Shown: positions 8,396-17,718 of the stretch, one piece after another
Layout of the letters: the number at the start of each line of letters is the position of its first letter
Position numbering within the stretch: position 1 is the first letter of the stretch
DNA from: Robiginitomaculum sp.
GTDB lineage: Bacteria > Pseudomonadota > Alphaproteobacteria > Caulobacterales > Maricaulaceae
DNA length: 36,673 nt
Assembly (NCBI GenBank): GCA_002733805.1
Contig: NVXG01000011.1
Coordinates: forward strand, 1 to 36,673
Direction: 5' to 3'
Made by a program: the position numbers and the translations under genes
The notes under the pieces: model-generated
The model's input: only the letters and a program-made list of their open reading frames with translations
What the model was told of the DNA's origin: nothing
Database searches by the model: none

Positions 8396-9079
8396 GGGGC
8401 GCTCCGGTTTTTGTCCAGCGATGGTAACGGCCGCTTTGCGATGAGGACAGTGAAAAACTGTTTTGATTTTTGAAGAACGGCATTGGCGGGGGCCGCCATA
8501 GGGTAAGGCAGCCAATTCCTGCGTGAATGCCGGTGACAAATTTTGGTCGGGTGGGTTTGCAACCGCTCATGCGGCAGTAGGGAGCGCCAATGAAACATTT
8601 GCAATTTTAAGCTTGCGAATATTTGGCTCAGAACATCAAACGAAATGACAAAATATGAGCCGCGCTGCTTGATGAGTTTACATGCTCAGCAAAATGGGAA
8701 TGCTCCTGTCAAATTTCCGTCCTTTTTCGAGGCAATTCTAACATTTTGCTTTATGATATTGCACTGTGCCAATGCAATCGCATCATGTTTATTCGGTTCA
8801 TTTTGCTGGTAGCGGTCGTCTAATTTGATGTGCCAAGCAATATCTTGGCGGTGGTTGGTATACGCGGCTCAGGAGAATGCCGCCCATCATCACCGTTAGC
8901 ATTTTTTGCGCTGGCCGGATTATTGCCACAAAACACAAAATCCAAAATCAGCAACAATCACCTTGCAGCTGAGCCCGATGATCAGGTCGCGCACCAATCG
9001 CTCAACTTGACGATACCTGTCTGGGAAACTAGGGCTAACCAGATTATTTTCCTTAAAAGCGCTGTGCGGAGTTCTGACA
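8396..9079. other. Divergent intergenic region before the IclR gene
   Basis: 684 bases between the divergent CurA-like and IclR genes. A weak TTGACG at 9007-9012 lies upstream of the IclR start but lacks a good -10. A small inverted repeat, ATGC-AATC-GCAT, sits near 8774-8785. Reading frames here (for example 8830-9090) overlap the regulator's ribosome site and look non-coding. Size suggests a decayed gene or a large regulatory region. Confidence 0.35.
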
Positions 9080-9847
9080 ATGGTGACTGAGAAAAAATAC
9101 TCCGCCCCGGCGCTGGAAAAAGGACTGGATATTCTGGAATTGCTGTCTGAACAGGAATTTGGGCTTAGTCAGGTTGATATTGCCCGGGAGCTGAAGCGCT
9201 CGGTCAGTGAAATATTTCGCATGATCGTTGTGCTACAGGATCGCGGTTATGTGATGCTTGAGCCCGGTGGCGACAAGTATATGCTGACAACGTTCCTCTT
9301 TGAAGTTGCCCACAGGACGCCGCTGGTCAAACGTTTGACAGCGCTTGCCGGGCCTTCAATGCGCAGGCTGACGGCTGAGATAAACCAATCCGCACATTTG
9401 GCGATCCTGAGCGGCGATCATATTCTTGTGGTTGGGCAGGTCGATAGCCCCGGCAACAATATTATGAGTGTGAGGCTTGGGGCCAAAATTGAGATTTGGC
9501 GGGCCTCTTCGGGGCGGGTCATTCTGGCGCATCAACCTGTTGAGAATCTGGCTGAGATCATAGAAAAAGTGCCGCTGCCTGACGACATGTCTCTGGCAAT
9601 TGTCCGAGAGGAGCTTAGCAAAATTCGCGAGATAGGCCATGAGGTTATGGACAGTTATGTCGTTGGAGGCGTGGTGAATATCTCTGCCCCGATCATCGAT
9701 CATTCCGGACACGCAATTGCCGCCCTGACTGTTCCGCATATTAAGCGGCTCAACGAAATCCGCTCGTTTGCTGAATGCGTCGATAAGCTTCTGCAAGTGA
9801 CAAAATCACTGTCGGCAAGCTTGGGTGGCGGTGCCGCAAAATCATAA
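9080..9847 (+). CDS. IclR-family transcriptional regulator
   Basis: A 255-residue IclR protein: N-terminal winged helix-turn-helix (about 10-70, 'ALEKGLDILELL', 'LSQVDIARELKRSVSEIFRMI', 'YMLT') and C-terminal ligand-binding GAF-like domain ('APSM/RRLTAEINQSAHLAIL', 'RASSGRVILAHQP', 'VVNISAPIIDHSGHAIAALTVP'). CGGAG lies at 9067-9071, just before the ATG. IclR proteins usually control nearby catabolic genes in response to an aromatic or sugar-derived acid. Likely targets are the divergent MaoC/Gfo and MaoC/CaiB operons just downstream, where a 21-bp palindrome exists at 11492-11512. That link is inferred from proximity. Confidence 0.92.
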   Translation: MVTEKKYSAPALEKGLDILELLSEQEFGLSQVDIARELKRSVSEIFRMIVVLQDRGYVMLEPGGDKYMLTTFLFEVAHRTPLVKRLTALAGPSMRRLTAEINQSAHLAILSGDHILVVGQVDSPGNNIMSVRLGAKIEIWRASSGRVILAHQPVENLAEIIEKVPLPDDMSLAIVREELSKIREIGHEVMDSYVVGGVVNISAPIIDHSGHAIAALTVPHIKRLNEIRSFAECVDKLLQVTKSLSASLGGGAAKS

Positions 9848-9882
9848 GCGCCCGTGCTGCATTTTGGGGCTATTCGCGCTTA
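9845..9882. terminator. Inverted repeat across two convergent gene ends
   Basis: TAAGCGC (9845-9851) and GCGCTTA (9876-9882) are perfect complements spanning the 22-base gap between the IclR stop and the Gfo/Idh stop. The loop is long (24 bases) and there is no T-run, so a bidirectional terminator is only possible. Confidence 0.3.
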
Positions 9883-10934
9883 AGAGCCACGCCTGGCAAA
9901 GTATTTGCCTCAAAGCAAGCCTCGACAAGTGCCATGGTTTGAAACCCATCCTCGACTGATGAAAACAGCGCGTCATCTTCCCCGGCATCAAACCTCTGAA
10001 CATTGGACATGGTGCCAATAAAGGCCTCGATAAACCAGCCGCCTGCGAGATCTATCTGCTGCCATTCTGCGCCATTTTTGCAAAACCATAACTCATCGGT
10101 TTCGCCGTTGGGATAGTCATAACACACGCCAAGTTTTACCATCATTGACCCCAATGTGCCTTCAAGCCGGAAAGTGGCGTCTTGAAACTTTCGGCCGCAT
10201 TGGTGATTGTGGTTGATACTCATTAATCCTCTGAGATTATTGCCATAATCCAATATGACCGAGGTTCTTGTTTGGGCAAAATCCTTTGCGCGCGGGTCCG
10301 CCAATGTCCGGGCAAATACCCCGACAGGATTGCCGGCAATTGCTCGGATTGTGTCGAGATAATGGATCGAATGCACCGCTATTTCGACCCGCTCCATTGG
10401 GATCAGGAAGGGAAACAAATCCCACGGCGTATAGATATTCAGATGAACTTCGATCTCCAGCAATTCGCCCAATAACCCTTGGTGAATGGCATCACGCGCG
10501 GCCAACATCATTGGTGAAAACCGAAGTTGAAAGTTCATTCCGGCTTTTAGATTGCGGTCCCGGCAGACGACAAGAATCTCGCGAGCTTGCTCAAGATTGG
10601 CGCCCATTGGTTTTTGGATCAGGACCGCAGCATTTTGTGGCAGTGCGCGCAAAATACTGGCAATAGCATGCGGCGGAGTGGCAAGATCATAGACAACATC
10701 CGTGCCGTTTTTGGCGGTGGCCTGCGCTATGGAAGCATAGGTTTCGGGGATGTCCCATTTATCTGCCAGCACGGCGGCGCGTTGCGTATCAAGATCAAAC
10801 ACCCCCAAAACAGGCAGCTTGGCTTGTTTATAGGCGGGCAAATGAGCGTCGCCCACAATACCTCCAGCACCTATTATCACAATCGGTTTTGGGGCGGTCG
10901 GCAGCGGCCAGCTTTGCTTCAAACCGTCAGTCAT
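9870..10934 (-). CDS. Gfo/Idh/MocA-family NAD(P)-dependent oxidoreductase
   Basis: A 354-residue protein with an N-terminal Rossmann fold ('[18 protein letters not shown]', residues 18-35, then acidic 'DLD') and a family-typical 'IQKPMG' in place of the usual EKP motif (K retained). The second half is the alpha/beta substrate domain with '[12 protein letters not shown]', whose histidines fit the active-site region. Members oxidise or reduce sugars, inositols or sugar acids. The ATG at 10934 overlaps the stop of the MaoC gene upstream (ATGA), so I prefer it to a start at 10976. It could provide a sugar dehydrogenase step, but coupling to MaoC points to the CoA-linked pathway. Confidence 0.88.
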   Translation of the reverse strand: MTDGLKQSWPLPTAPKPIVIIGAGGIVGDAHLPAYKQAKLPVLGVFDLDTQRAAVLADKWDIPETYASIAQATAKNGTDVVYDLATPPHAIASILRALPQNAAVLIQKPMGANLEQAREILVVCRDRNLKAGMNFQLRFSPMMLAARDAIHQGLLGELLEIEVHLNIYTPWDLFPFLIPMERVEIAVHSIHYLDTIRAIAGNPVGVFARTLADPRAKDFAQTRTSVILDYGNNLRGLMSINHNHQCGRKFQDATFRLEGTLGSMMVKLGVCYDYPNGETDELWFCKNGAEWQQIDLAGGWFIEAFIGTMSNVQRFDAGEDDALFSSVEDGFQTMALVEACFEANTLPGVALKRE

Positions 10935-11383
10935 GCGAGCGCCTTTTGGCGTTTGACCAGCAGGATATGCTCGCAAAACATCACAGTCTCACCCTTCTGG
11001 TTTTTGGTTTCGGTGGTCTCGACAACTTTGCCAAATTCCGGCCGCTTTGGATCATCCATTTTTGCAGTGATCGTCACCGTCGTGCGTATGGTGTCCCCGG
11101 CATAGACCGGCTTTGGGAAGCGCAGCCGCTCGTAACCATAGGTCATTGAATGCGGGTTAATAACTGTCGCCGTTAAGCCGACCCCGATGGCAAATGTCAT
11201 GGTGCCATGCGCGATCCTTGAACCAAAAGGCTGGGTCTTGCAAAACTCCTCATCCATGTGGTGCGGAAAGAAATCTCCACTATGGCCAGCATGAACAACA
11301 ATATCAGTTTCTGTGATTGTTCGGCCTAGGGTGGAGCGCTGATCTCCCATTTTGTAAGCCTCAAAATATTGTGGAATTTCCAC
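10931..11383 (-). CDS. MaoC-family (R)-hydratase/dehydratase
   Basis: A 150-residue hot-dog-fold hydratase with the catalytic pattern intact: '[29 protein letters not shown]', split here as D37, H41/H42 and the 'AHG' motif. It would hydrate an enoyl-CoA or dehydrate a 3-hydroxyacyl-CoA. The start is a GTG at 11383 preceded by AAAGGG. First gene of a two-gene minus-strand operon with the Gfo/Idh gene, divergent from a second MaoC-fold gene across a 213-base regulatory gap. Confidence 0.88.
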   Translation of the reverse strand: MEIPQYFEAYKMGDQRSTLGRTITETDIVVHAGHSGDFFPHHMDEEFCKTQPFGSRIAHGTMTFAIGVGLTATVINPHSMTYGYERLRFPKPVYAGDTIRTTVTITAKMDDPKRPEFGKVVETTETKNQKGETVMFCEHILLVKRQKALA

Positions 11384-11596
11384 GACATACCCTTTCTGAA
11401 AACGGTTGTTTTCACATAAAAATTTGCGCGCACCCTGTCGGTTTGCGCCTTAAATGTAGCAGCTATGGCGGCAAATAACAGGTAATTTTAAATGTAAAAT
11501 AGTATTTGACATACAAAATACACCATGCGATATGAGCTTTAGCAAGGCAGACTTTCGGGGGGTAAATTGGCTCATATTGGCGTTCATATAAGACCG
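11384..11596. promoter_or_regulatory. Divergent promoter region between two MaoC genes
   Basis: AT-rich gap serving both operons. On the plus strand TTGACA (11506-11511) followed after 17 bases by GATATG (11529-11534) forms a candidate promoter. The -35 is embedded in a near-perfect palindrome annotated at 11492-11512. Confidence 0.5.
11492..11512. promoter_or_regulatory. Near-perfect 21-bp palindrome, candidate operator
   Basis: Arms ATGTAAAATA (11492-11501) and TATTTGACAT (11503-11512) around a central G differ by one pair. The right arm contains the -35 element TTGACA. A second, overlapping inverted repeat GTATTTG/CAAAATAC spans 11502-11521. The IclR protein encoded at 9080 is the nearest candidate binder. 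Confidence 0.5.
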
Positions 11597-12127
11597 ATGA
11601 AGGGTTTGCCGGACGCACATAATGCGATCCCCGTCTGGAATTCTGAGAACTGGTTTTATGAGGATTTTGAGGTCGGCGACAAAATTAGGTCTATCCGTCG
11701 GACGATTTCCGAAGGCGAAGCAATGACCTTCAACACCTTGGTGATGGACCTGCATCCTTACGTCGCTGACCGCACCTTTGCCGAAAAAGAGGGCGTTTTT
11801 GGCAAGCGTCTTGTGTCAGGCGCGCAGGTTTTTTCCTATGGGCTTGGCCTCGTCGCCACCAACTGTCTCAACTCATTTTCTTACGGCTATGACCGTCTTC
11901 GGTTTATCGCCCCGGTGTTTATCGGCGACACGATTTATACAATCCGCGAAAACCTCGGCAAGGAACTCAAATCAGAGACCATGGGCAAGGTGCGCGCCAG
12001 CTATTCGGTGTTCAAAGAGAAAGGTGAGCTGGTTCTATATTGCGAGCATTTGATGACAGCGCTTTACCGCGACCCGGTTAAATTTGCCGATGATGTTGCC
12101 GCATTGAAGGGTCAAAAACCGCAATGA
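11597..12127 (+). CDS. Divergent MaoC-like hot-dog protein
   Basis: A 176-residue MaoC-fold protein if started at the ATG at 11597; a TTG at 11567 after a GGGGGG run would give 186. '[12 protein letters not shown]' and '[18 protein letters not shown]' are typical of the fold. The catalytic pattern is altered: the usual D-x-N-P-x-H is 'MDLHPYVAD' (His position replaced by V), and the usual 'HG' is 'SG' in 'LVSGAQVF'. It may be non-catalytic, act on unusual substrates, or pair with the intact MaoC across the divergent promoter. Its stop overlaps the next gene's ATG by 4 bp. Confidence 0.82.
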   Translation: MKGLPDAHNAIPVWNSENWFYEDFEVGDKIRSIRRTISEGEAMTFNTLVMDLHPYVADRTFAEKEGVFGKRLVSGAQVFSYGLGLVATNCLNSFSYGYDRLRFIAPVFIGDTIYTIRENLGKELKSETMGKVRASYSVFKEKGELVLYCEHLMTALYRDPVKFADDVAALKGQKPQ

Positions 12128-13263
12128 CCCAACCGGCTCAATTACGTGGATTGACTTGGGATCACAGCCGAGGCTTTGACCCAATGATCGCGACTGCAAA
12201 GTGCTACGGCGCGGCGCGGGATGGCGTTGAAATTATCTGGGAAAAACGATCACTACAGGCTTTTGCCGACCGGCCAATAGAGGAAATGACCGCCAAATAT
12301 GACCTTATGGTGATTGACCATCCGCATGTTGGCGACGTAGCCGAGGCCGGATTACTGGTCGCATTTGACACTGTTGGTCGCGACGCAGAATTGGCGATGT
12401 TGAAGGCGCAAAGCGTCGGTCCATCACATATTTCATATGAAATTGGCGGGCATCAATGGGGTTTGGCTATTGATGCGGCGACGCCCGTTGCCGCCTTTCG
12501 ACCAGATCGGCTGACGGTGGCGCCGGTAAAATGGGCCGAGGTTATTGAATTGGCGCGCGGCGGCGATGTCGGAATTGCGCTGATACCTATCAACGCATTG
12601 ATGACATTTTTAGGGATGGCCAAAAATTTGGACATGCTGGTTGCCGACAATCCTGACCGTTTTATTGCCGATGATGACGGCGCCTATGTGCTTGAAACAT
12701 TGTGCGAAATTGTAGAATTGATTGACCCTCGCTGCCTGACACTTGACCCGATCGGTATTTATGAATGGATGGGCCGCGCACAAAACGCACCAGCCTATTC
12801 GCCATTTGGCTATGGCTACACCAACTATTCACGCGCCGGATATTGTGCGTTTCCACTGGTTTTTGCTGATGCGCCCGGATTTGGCGATAACGGCCCGCGT
12901 GGCACGGTTATTGGCGGCACTGGGATTGCCGTCTCTGCCAGTTCCAAACACTGTGACTTGGCGGTTGATTACGCGTTCTGGATTGCCAGCGCTGCCTGCC
13001 AGTCGGGGTTGTTTTTTCAATCTGGCGGACAGCCGGGAAATGCCGTGGCTTGGGAATCCGACGCCTGTAACGCTGCCTGCCGCGGCTTTTTTATAAACAC
13101 GCGCGCAACGCTAGACAGCTCGTGGATACGCCCGCGTTACACCGGATATATGGGGTTTCAGGACGTAGCGGGCAACATCATCCATGCCTGTCTGCGCGGC
13201 GAGATGCGCATTCCACAAACACTGATGGCACTACAAATTGCCTATTTGGAGAGCCAAAAATGA
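12124..13263 (+). CDS. Binding-protein-like protein without signal peptide
   Basis: A 379-residue protein resembling family-1 extracellular solute-binding proteins ('[24 protein letters not shown]' as the lobe-1 pattern in pieces, '[17 protein letters not shown]', '[10 protein letters not shown]', '[10 protein letters not shown]'). It starts '[14 protein letters not shown]' with no hydrophobic leader, so it should stay in the cytosol. The start is fixed by an ATGA overlap with the MaoC-like gene, and its own stop overlaps the CoA-transferase start the same way, leaving no room for a leader. Association with CaiB and MaoC genes rather than permeases suggests it senses, carries or channels an organic acid or its CoA ester. 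That function is inference. Confidence 0.82.
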   Translation: MTQPAQLRGLTWDHSRGFDPMIATAKCYGAARDGVEIIWEKRSLQAFADRPIEEMTAKYDLMVIDHPHVGDVAEAGLLVAFDTVGRDAELAMLKAQSVGPSHISYEIGGHQWGLAIDAATPVAAFRPDRLTVAPVKWAEVIELARGGDVGIALIPINALMTFLGMAKNLDMLVADNPDRFIADDDGAYVLETLCEIVELIDPRCLTLDPIGIYEWMGRAQNAPAYSPFGYGYTNYSRAGYCAFPLVFADAPGFGDNGPRGTVIGGTGIAVSASSKHCDLAVDYAFWIASAACQSGLFFQSGGQPGNAVAWESDACNAACRGFFINTRATLDSSWIRPRYTGYMGFQDVAGNIIHACLRGEMRIPQTLMALQIAYLESQK

Positions 13264-14462
13264 AGGTTATCGCCCAACAAGATCGCCCACTGAGCGGGCT
13301 GTTAGTGGTTGATTTCAGCCAGTTCCTGTCCGGTCCGTTATGCAGCCTGAAGCTGGCTGATCTGGGGGCGCGGGTGATCAAGGTTGAGCGTCCCGGTACA
13401 GGCGATTTATGCCGCAATATCTATCTGTCAGATACGAATATTGACGGAGATAATAGTTTGTTTCATGCGATCAACCGCAACAAAGAAAGCTTTTGTGCTG
13501 ATCTGAACAACCCAGCGGATCGGCGCAAACTCAGAGCGCTGGTGTCCAAAGCTGATGTCATGATTCAGAATTTCAGGCCCGGCGTGATTGAGCGCCAGGG
13601 TTTTGCCTATGAAGATGTCATTCAATATAATCCGACGATCATTTACGGGTCCATTTCCGGCTACGGAGAAACCGGCCCGTGGAAAGACCTGCCGGGTCAG
13701 GATTTGCTGGCGCAGGCCCGCTCTGGTTTGCTTTGGTTAACCGGCAGTAAAGATCAGCCGCCCGTGCCGATGGGGCTGGCAGTGGCGGATATGATGGCCG
13801 GCAATGCGCTAACGCAAGGTCTGCTTGCGGCCCTTGTTGGCCGCGGCATTCATGGGGCTGGCTGCCGGGTTGATACCAGTTTGCTCGAAGCGATGATTGA
13901 TTTTCAGTTCGAGGTTTTGACAACGCATCTCAACGATGGCGGCCGTTTGCCGGAGCGGAGCAGCTTTAATGGGGCACATGCTTATCTGGGCGCGCCATAT
14001 GGGGTTTATGAGACGCGCGATGGCTATCTGGCTCTTGCAATGACGCCGTCGCTGGAAAAACTGGCCGGGCTGATGCGTATTTCCGGGCTTGAAGAATATT
14101 ACGCCGTCTCAACTGATCTGCTGACCTACCGTGACGAGATAAAAAACATCATCGCGGCGCATGTAATAATGCGCTCAACCGAACAATGGTTGGCGGTGCT
14201 TCAGCCTGCCGACATCTGGTGTTCCGAGGTTCTTGACTGGCCCACATTGTTGCAAAGCGAGGCCTTTGCCGAGCTGGATGTTGTTCAAACCATTATCCGC
14301 AACAGCACGGTTAAGCTTCAGGCGATCAGGGGCCCGATACGGATCAATGGCGGCACGCTAAAATCAGACCGGGCAGCGCCCGCGCTGGGGGAACATACCC
14401 AAAATATTACCCAAGAACTGTCTCTGGATCAAAATGCGACTGGAGATAACGACCGGCGATGA
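13260..14462 (+). CDS. CaiB/BaiF family III CoA-transferase
   Basis: A 400-residue CoA-transferase: 'VVDFSQFLSGPLCSLKLADLGA' pattern near the N-terminus, 'VIKVERPGTGD' (39-49), 'NFRPGV' (104-109), and the catalytic aspartate in 'LAVADMMAG' (D177). Such enzymes move CoA between carboxylic acids through an enzyme-aspartyl-CoA anhydride. I chose the ATG at 13260, which overlaps the upstream stop (ATGA). Genes 11597-14462 form one transcript and would activate an acid to its CoA ester and then hydrate or dehydrate it. The acid cannot be identified. Confidence 0.92.
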   Translation: MKVIAQQDRPLSGLLVVDFSQFLSGPLCSLKLADLGARVIKVERPGTGDLCRNIYLSDTNIDGDNSLFHAINRNKESFCADLNNPADRRKLRALVSKADVMIQNFRPGVIERQGFAYEDVIQYNPTIIYGSISGYGETGPWKDLPGQDLLAQARSGLLWLTGSKDQPPVPMGLAVADMMAGNALTQGLLAALVGRGIHGAGCRVDTSLLEAMIDFQFEVLTTHLNDGGRLPERSSFNGAHAYLGAPYGVYETRDGYLALAMTPSLEKLAGLMRISGLEEYYAVSTDLLTYRDEIKNIIAAHVIMRSTEQWLAVLQPADIWCSEVLDWPTLLQSEAFAELDVVQTIIRNSTVKLQAIRGPIRINGGTLKSDRAAPALGEHTQNITQELSLDQNATGDNDRR

Positions 14463-14527
14463 TTTGCCCGCAGAGGTGAATAGTACCCAAAATTGGCGCG
14501 CAAAGCGCCGTAAACTCGGAGGAAAAA

Positions 14528-15853
14528 ATGAAATTTACAACTATGAAAGCGCTCACGACCGGTGTTGCTTTGTCTTTGCTGGCAACCGGCGGCGCCGTTG
14601 CACAGGATTATGGCTCGTTTGAAGGCTATACGCTGCGGGTGAAGCTGATCGGTGGGGCGCAATATGAGCCGCTTTATGCAGAGATTGCCCGCTGGGAGGA
14701 AATGACCGGGGCAACAGTGGATGTGCTGTCGCGCAAGAACCACTTTGAGCTGGACCGTGAGATCAAGCAAGATATCGCCGCAGGCACGCTGAACTGGTGC
14801 GTTGGCTCAAACCATACCAGCTTTGCGCCGCAATATGGCTCGATCTATATCGACTTGAACGGGGTTATTGCCGAGGATGTTCTGGCAGGCTTTCAAACGT
14901 TGGCGCTAGAAAATTCAACCGTCGCTGGCCGCTTGGTACAATTGCCACGTCACTCGGATATATCGAACCTGTTCTACCAAAAGTCGCTCTACGAAGATCA
15001 GGACAATATGGATGCGTTTGAGGCCGAATATGGCTATGCGCTGACACCGCCAGAAACATGGGATCAATTTCGTGATCAGGCAATGTTTTTTGCCAATGCG
15101 CCAACATTCTATGGCACCCAATATGTGGGCAAAGACGAGGCTATCACTGGCCGGTTCTACGAGCTTCTGGTCGCCAATGGCGGCGCGTTGTTTGACGAAG
15201 ACTGGAACCCAACCTTCAACTCCGAAGCAGGCGTTCAATCAGTACAATGGTTCAAAGACCTGTATGACGCCAACGCGGTTCCCGCAGGTGTGCTCAACTA
15301 TCTTTGGGATGATACAGGGCTTGGATTTGCCTCTGGCACAGTGGCGCTCAACCTCGACTGGGCGGGCTGGGCCTCGTTTTTCAACGATCCAGAAAATTCG
15401 CAAGTTGCCGGCAATATCGGCCTTGTACGCGCCCCAACCGGGTCGGCCGGCCTGCGCTCAGGTTGGTCGGGTAGCCACACGTTCTCAATCACCTCAACCT
15501 GCGACAATGTTGACGCTGCGGCCTCCTTTGTCAGCTTTCTGACATCGCATGAAAACCAGATGGTTGAAGCGCGCAAGGGGCTGTTGCCAACCCGTGGCAG
15601 CGTTTGGGATGCGGTCATTGCCGAGTTTGAAGCAGAGGGTAATGAGTTCATGGTTGAAGTGTTTGAAACCTACGCGTTGTCGATGGCCGAAGACGCCTTC
15701 ACACCGCCACTGATCCCAGAATGGATCGAAGTTTCAAACGAGATTTGGCCGCGCCTGCAAGGGGCAATTTTGGGCGAGATGACGATCCAAGAAGCCCTTG
15801 ATGAAGCCGCTGATGCGACACGCATTATCATGGAAGATGCTGGATATAACTAA
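14528..15853 (+). CDS. Sugar ABC transporter substrate-binding protein (family 1)
   Basis: A 441-residue periplasmic binding protein. Residues 1-25 form a signal peptide (basic MKFTTMK, hydrophobic core, cleavage after 'AVA'). The mature part is MalE/UgpB-like ('MFFANAPTFYGTQYVG', 'GGALFDEDWNPTFNSEAG', 'KGLLPTRGSVWDAV'). GGAGGA precedes the ATG at ideal spacing. It is followed by two permeases and a UgpC-type ATPase, making a complete importer for a mono- or oligosaccharide or polyol. The downstream enzymes suggest an acid sugar or a 6-deoxy sugar. The gap to the preceding CoA-transferase is only 65 bases, so read-through is possible. Confidence 0.93.
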   Translation: MKFTTMKALTTGVALSLLATGGAVAQDYGSFEGYTLRVKLIGGAQYEPLYAEIARWEEMTGATVDVLSRKNHFELDREIKQDIAAGTLNWCVGSNHTSFAPQYGSIYIDLNGVIAEDVLAGFQTLALENSTVAGRLVQLPRHSDISNLFYQKSLYEDQDNMDAFEAEYGYALTPPETWDQFRDQAMFFANAPTFYGTQYVGKDEAITGRFYELLVANGGALFDEDWNPTFNSEAGVQSVQWFKDLYDANAVPAGVLNYLWDDTGLGFASGTVALNLDWAGWASFFNDPENSQVAGNIGLVRAPTGSAGLRSGWSGSHTFSITSTCDNVDAAASFVSFLTSHENQMVEARKGLLPTRGSVWDAVIAEFEAEGNEFMVEVFETYALSMAEDAFTPPLIPEWIEVSNEIWPRLQGAILGEMTIQEALDEAADATRIIMEDAGYN

Positions 15854-15869
15854 GGTTTCACCCTGAATG

Positions 15870-15900
15870 AGGGGCGGCACGAAAGATCAGCGCCGCCCTT
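15870..15900 (+). terminator. Hairpin between binding-protein and permease genes
   Basis: GGGCGGC (15872-15878) pairs with GCCGCCC (15892-15898), extended by a G-U and an A-T pair, loop 13 bases. It is followed by TT only. This position is typical for a partial terminator or mRNA-stabilising stem that raises binding-protein expression over permeases. Confidence 0.65.
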
Positions 15901-15934
15901 CTGACCCGCTTTAAAAATCTAGTTGAGGCAAAAA

Positions 15935-16858
15935 ATGTCATCTGACCACATACAACCCCGTCGAAAACGAAGCCGAGACTGGACACCAGCCTTGCTTCTT
16001 TCTCCGGCGTTTCTGGTGCTTATTTTTGTGGTTCTGGTGCCGCTTCTTTTCTCGCTTTACACAAGTTTTACCAATTATCGGCTGATCCGGCCCGAAACAC
16101 TTTACGACTGGATTGGCATTCGCAATTACCAGCGCATCTTTAGCGATAAACACTTTTGGTCAGCCTTTGGCCGCACCATCGTGTTCCTAACAATTGCGTT
16201 AAACCTTGAATTCATACTCGGCCTTGGCATAGCCCTTTTGATCAACCGAATAACATGGGGCCAAAGAACGCTGCGGACCATTATGATGTTCCCGATGATG
16301 TTCTCGCCCATTTTGGTTGGTTACCAGTTCAAATTTATCTTTAACGACAATATAGGCATACTAAACAATGCGCTACAAGATCTTGGGCTGAGTGACGGTG
16401 CCATTGCTTGGCTGGTAGATAAGCCGCTTGGCATGTTCACTATCATCTTCGCTGAAGTTTGGATGAGCACATCGGTCTTTGCCATTTTGCTGCTGGCCGG
16501 GCTGTTTGCCATGCCGCGTGATCCCCTGGAGGCGGCAAAAGTTGACGGCTGCAACCCGTGGCAAGTTTTCCGCCATATCACCCTGCCCTTTCTAATGCCG
16601 TTTGCTTTTATCGCCATGACCATCCGCTCGCTCGATGTCGCGCGCGCATATGATATTGTTGATGTGATGACGGGGGGCGGGCCGGCCGGGCGCACCGAGC
16701 TGCTTTGGACAATGATCGCCCGTGTTGGCTACGATAATTCGCGCATGGGACAGGCAAATGCCATGGCCTATGTGTCGATCATGCTGTCGATAGCCTTCAC
16801 CTACTACTTCTTCACAAAACTAATTGCGGCACGCAAATATATGGGTGGAGCTGAATAA
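15935..16858 (+). CDS. Sugar ABC transporter permease (MalF/UgpA type)
   Basis: A 307-residue inner-membrane protein with about six membrane segments, beginning at 'LLLSPAFLVLIFVVLVP'. The cytoplasmic EAA loop that docks to the ATPase is 'EAAKVDGCNPWQVFRHI'. The ATG at 15935 has GAGG upstream; an earlier TTG at 15923 overlaps that ribosome site and is unlikely. Its stop overlaps the next start as TAATG. It forms the channel with the following permease for the substrate delivered by the 14528 binding protein. Confidence 0.92.
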   Translation: MSSDHIQPRRKRSRDWTPALLLSPAFLVLIFVVLVPLLFSLYTSFTNYRLIRPETLYDWIGIRNYQRIFSDKHFWSAFGRTIVFLTIALNLEFILGLGIALLINRITWGQRTLRTIMMFPMMFSPILVGYQFKFIFNDNIGILNNALQDLGLSDGAIAWLVDKPLGMFTIIFAEVWMSTSVFAILLLAGLFAMPRDPLEAAKVDGCNPWQVFRHITLPFLMPFAFIAMTIRSLDVARAYDIVDVMTGGGPAGRTELLWTMIARVGYDNSRMGQANAMAYVSIMLSIAFTYYFFTKLIAARKYMGGAE

Positions 16859-17715
16859 TGGCGATGATTACCAAGAAGAAAATAGGCACCGTTGCCACAT
16901 GGATAATGACCTTCCTGCTGATGATTGTGATCTGCCTGCCGGGGCTATGGGTTGTACTGACCGGGTTTCGCCCCAACCGCGAAATTCTTGCCAAACCAGC
17001 CATTTGGATCCCCGAGAATTTGAGCCTCGATAACTTCGCCAAAATATTTGGCTTTGGCGCTGAGCAGATTGCCATTCCAGTGCCAGCCTATTTCACCAAT
17101 TCACTGGTCATTGCGCTGACCAGTACCTTTATCGCCCTGCTAATTGGCATGTCAGGTGGCTACGCTTTTGCCCGCTATCGGTTCAAACATAAGAACGGCT
17201 ATTTCCTTGGCCTGATGTTGTCGCGCACCGTGCCGGGCATTGCCCTGTCGCTGCCAATCTTTATGGTCTGGAGCAAGCTGGGCCTGATCGACACCAAATT
17301 GGGCATGATCATCATCTATGTGGCGCTGAACATTCCGTTCACCATCTGGCTGATAGACGGCTTCTTTCGGCAGATCCCAAAAGAAATGTCTGAGGCGGCG
17401 CAAGTTGACGGCTGCACCCGCTGGCAAGCCTTTTGGCAGATCGAGTTCCCTTTGGCCAAGTCAGGCGTGGCCTCGGCCGGGATATTTGCCTTTCTGACAT
17501 CATGGAATGAATACGCTTTGGCCAGCCAACTGACCCGCTCAACAGATAGCAAGACCTTGCCGGTTGGCCTTATGGACTTCACGGCGCAATTCACAATCGA
17601 TTGGGCAGGCATGTCGGCGATGGCGGTGATTATCATCGTCCCCGCCCTGATCCTTACCTTCTTGGTACAGAAACATTTGATCGCCGGTCTCACATTTGGC
17701 GGCGTAAAGGGGTAA
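16858..17715 (+). CDS. Sugar ABC transporter permease (MalG/UgpE type)
   Basis: A 285-residue inner-membrane permease with a hydrophobic first segment ('WIMTFLLMIVICLPGLWVVL') and the EAA loop 'EAAQVDGCTRWQAFWQI'. 'TSWNEYALASQLT' is the MalG-family signature near the end. It partners the preceding permease (start and stop overlap) and precedes the ATPase gene by three bases. Confidence 0.93.
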   Translation: MAMITKKKIGTVATWIMTFLLMIVICLPGLWVVLTGFRPNREILAKPAIWIPENLSLDNFAKIFGFGAEQIAIPVPAYFTNSLVIALTSTFIALLIGMSGGYAFARYRFKHKNGYFLGLMLSRTVPGIALSLPIFMVWSKLGLIDTKLGMIIIYVALNIPFTIWLIDGFFRQIPKEMSEAAQVDGCTRWQAFWQIEFPLAKSGVASAGIFAFLTSWNEYALASQLTRSTDSKTLPVGLMDFTAQFTIDWAGMSAMAVIIIVPALILTFLVQKHLIAGLTFGGVKG

Positions 17716-17718
17716 ATT

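Noticed and set aside
8830..9090. 86-codon frame just before the IclR gene
   Set aside because: Runs through the regulator's ribosome site and start in another frame; composition is not protein-like and no ribosome site precedes it.
10587..11105. 172-codon plus-strand frame across the Gfo/MaoC junction
   Set aside because: Antisense to two coupled, motif-complete genes; no start signal.
14434..14622. 62-codon frame bridging the CoA-transferase end and the binding-protein signal peptide
   Set aside because: It overlaps both genes out of frame and includes the GGAGGA ribosome site as codons.
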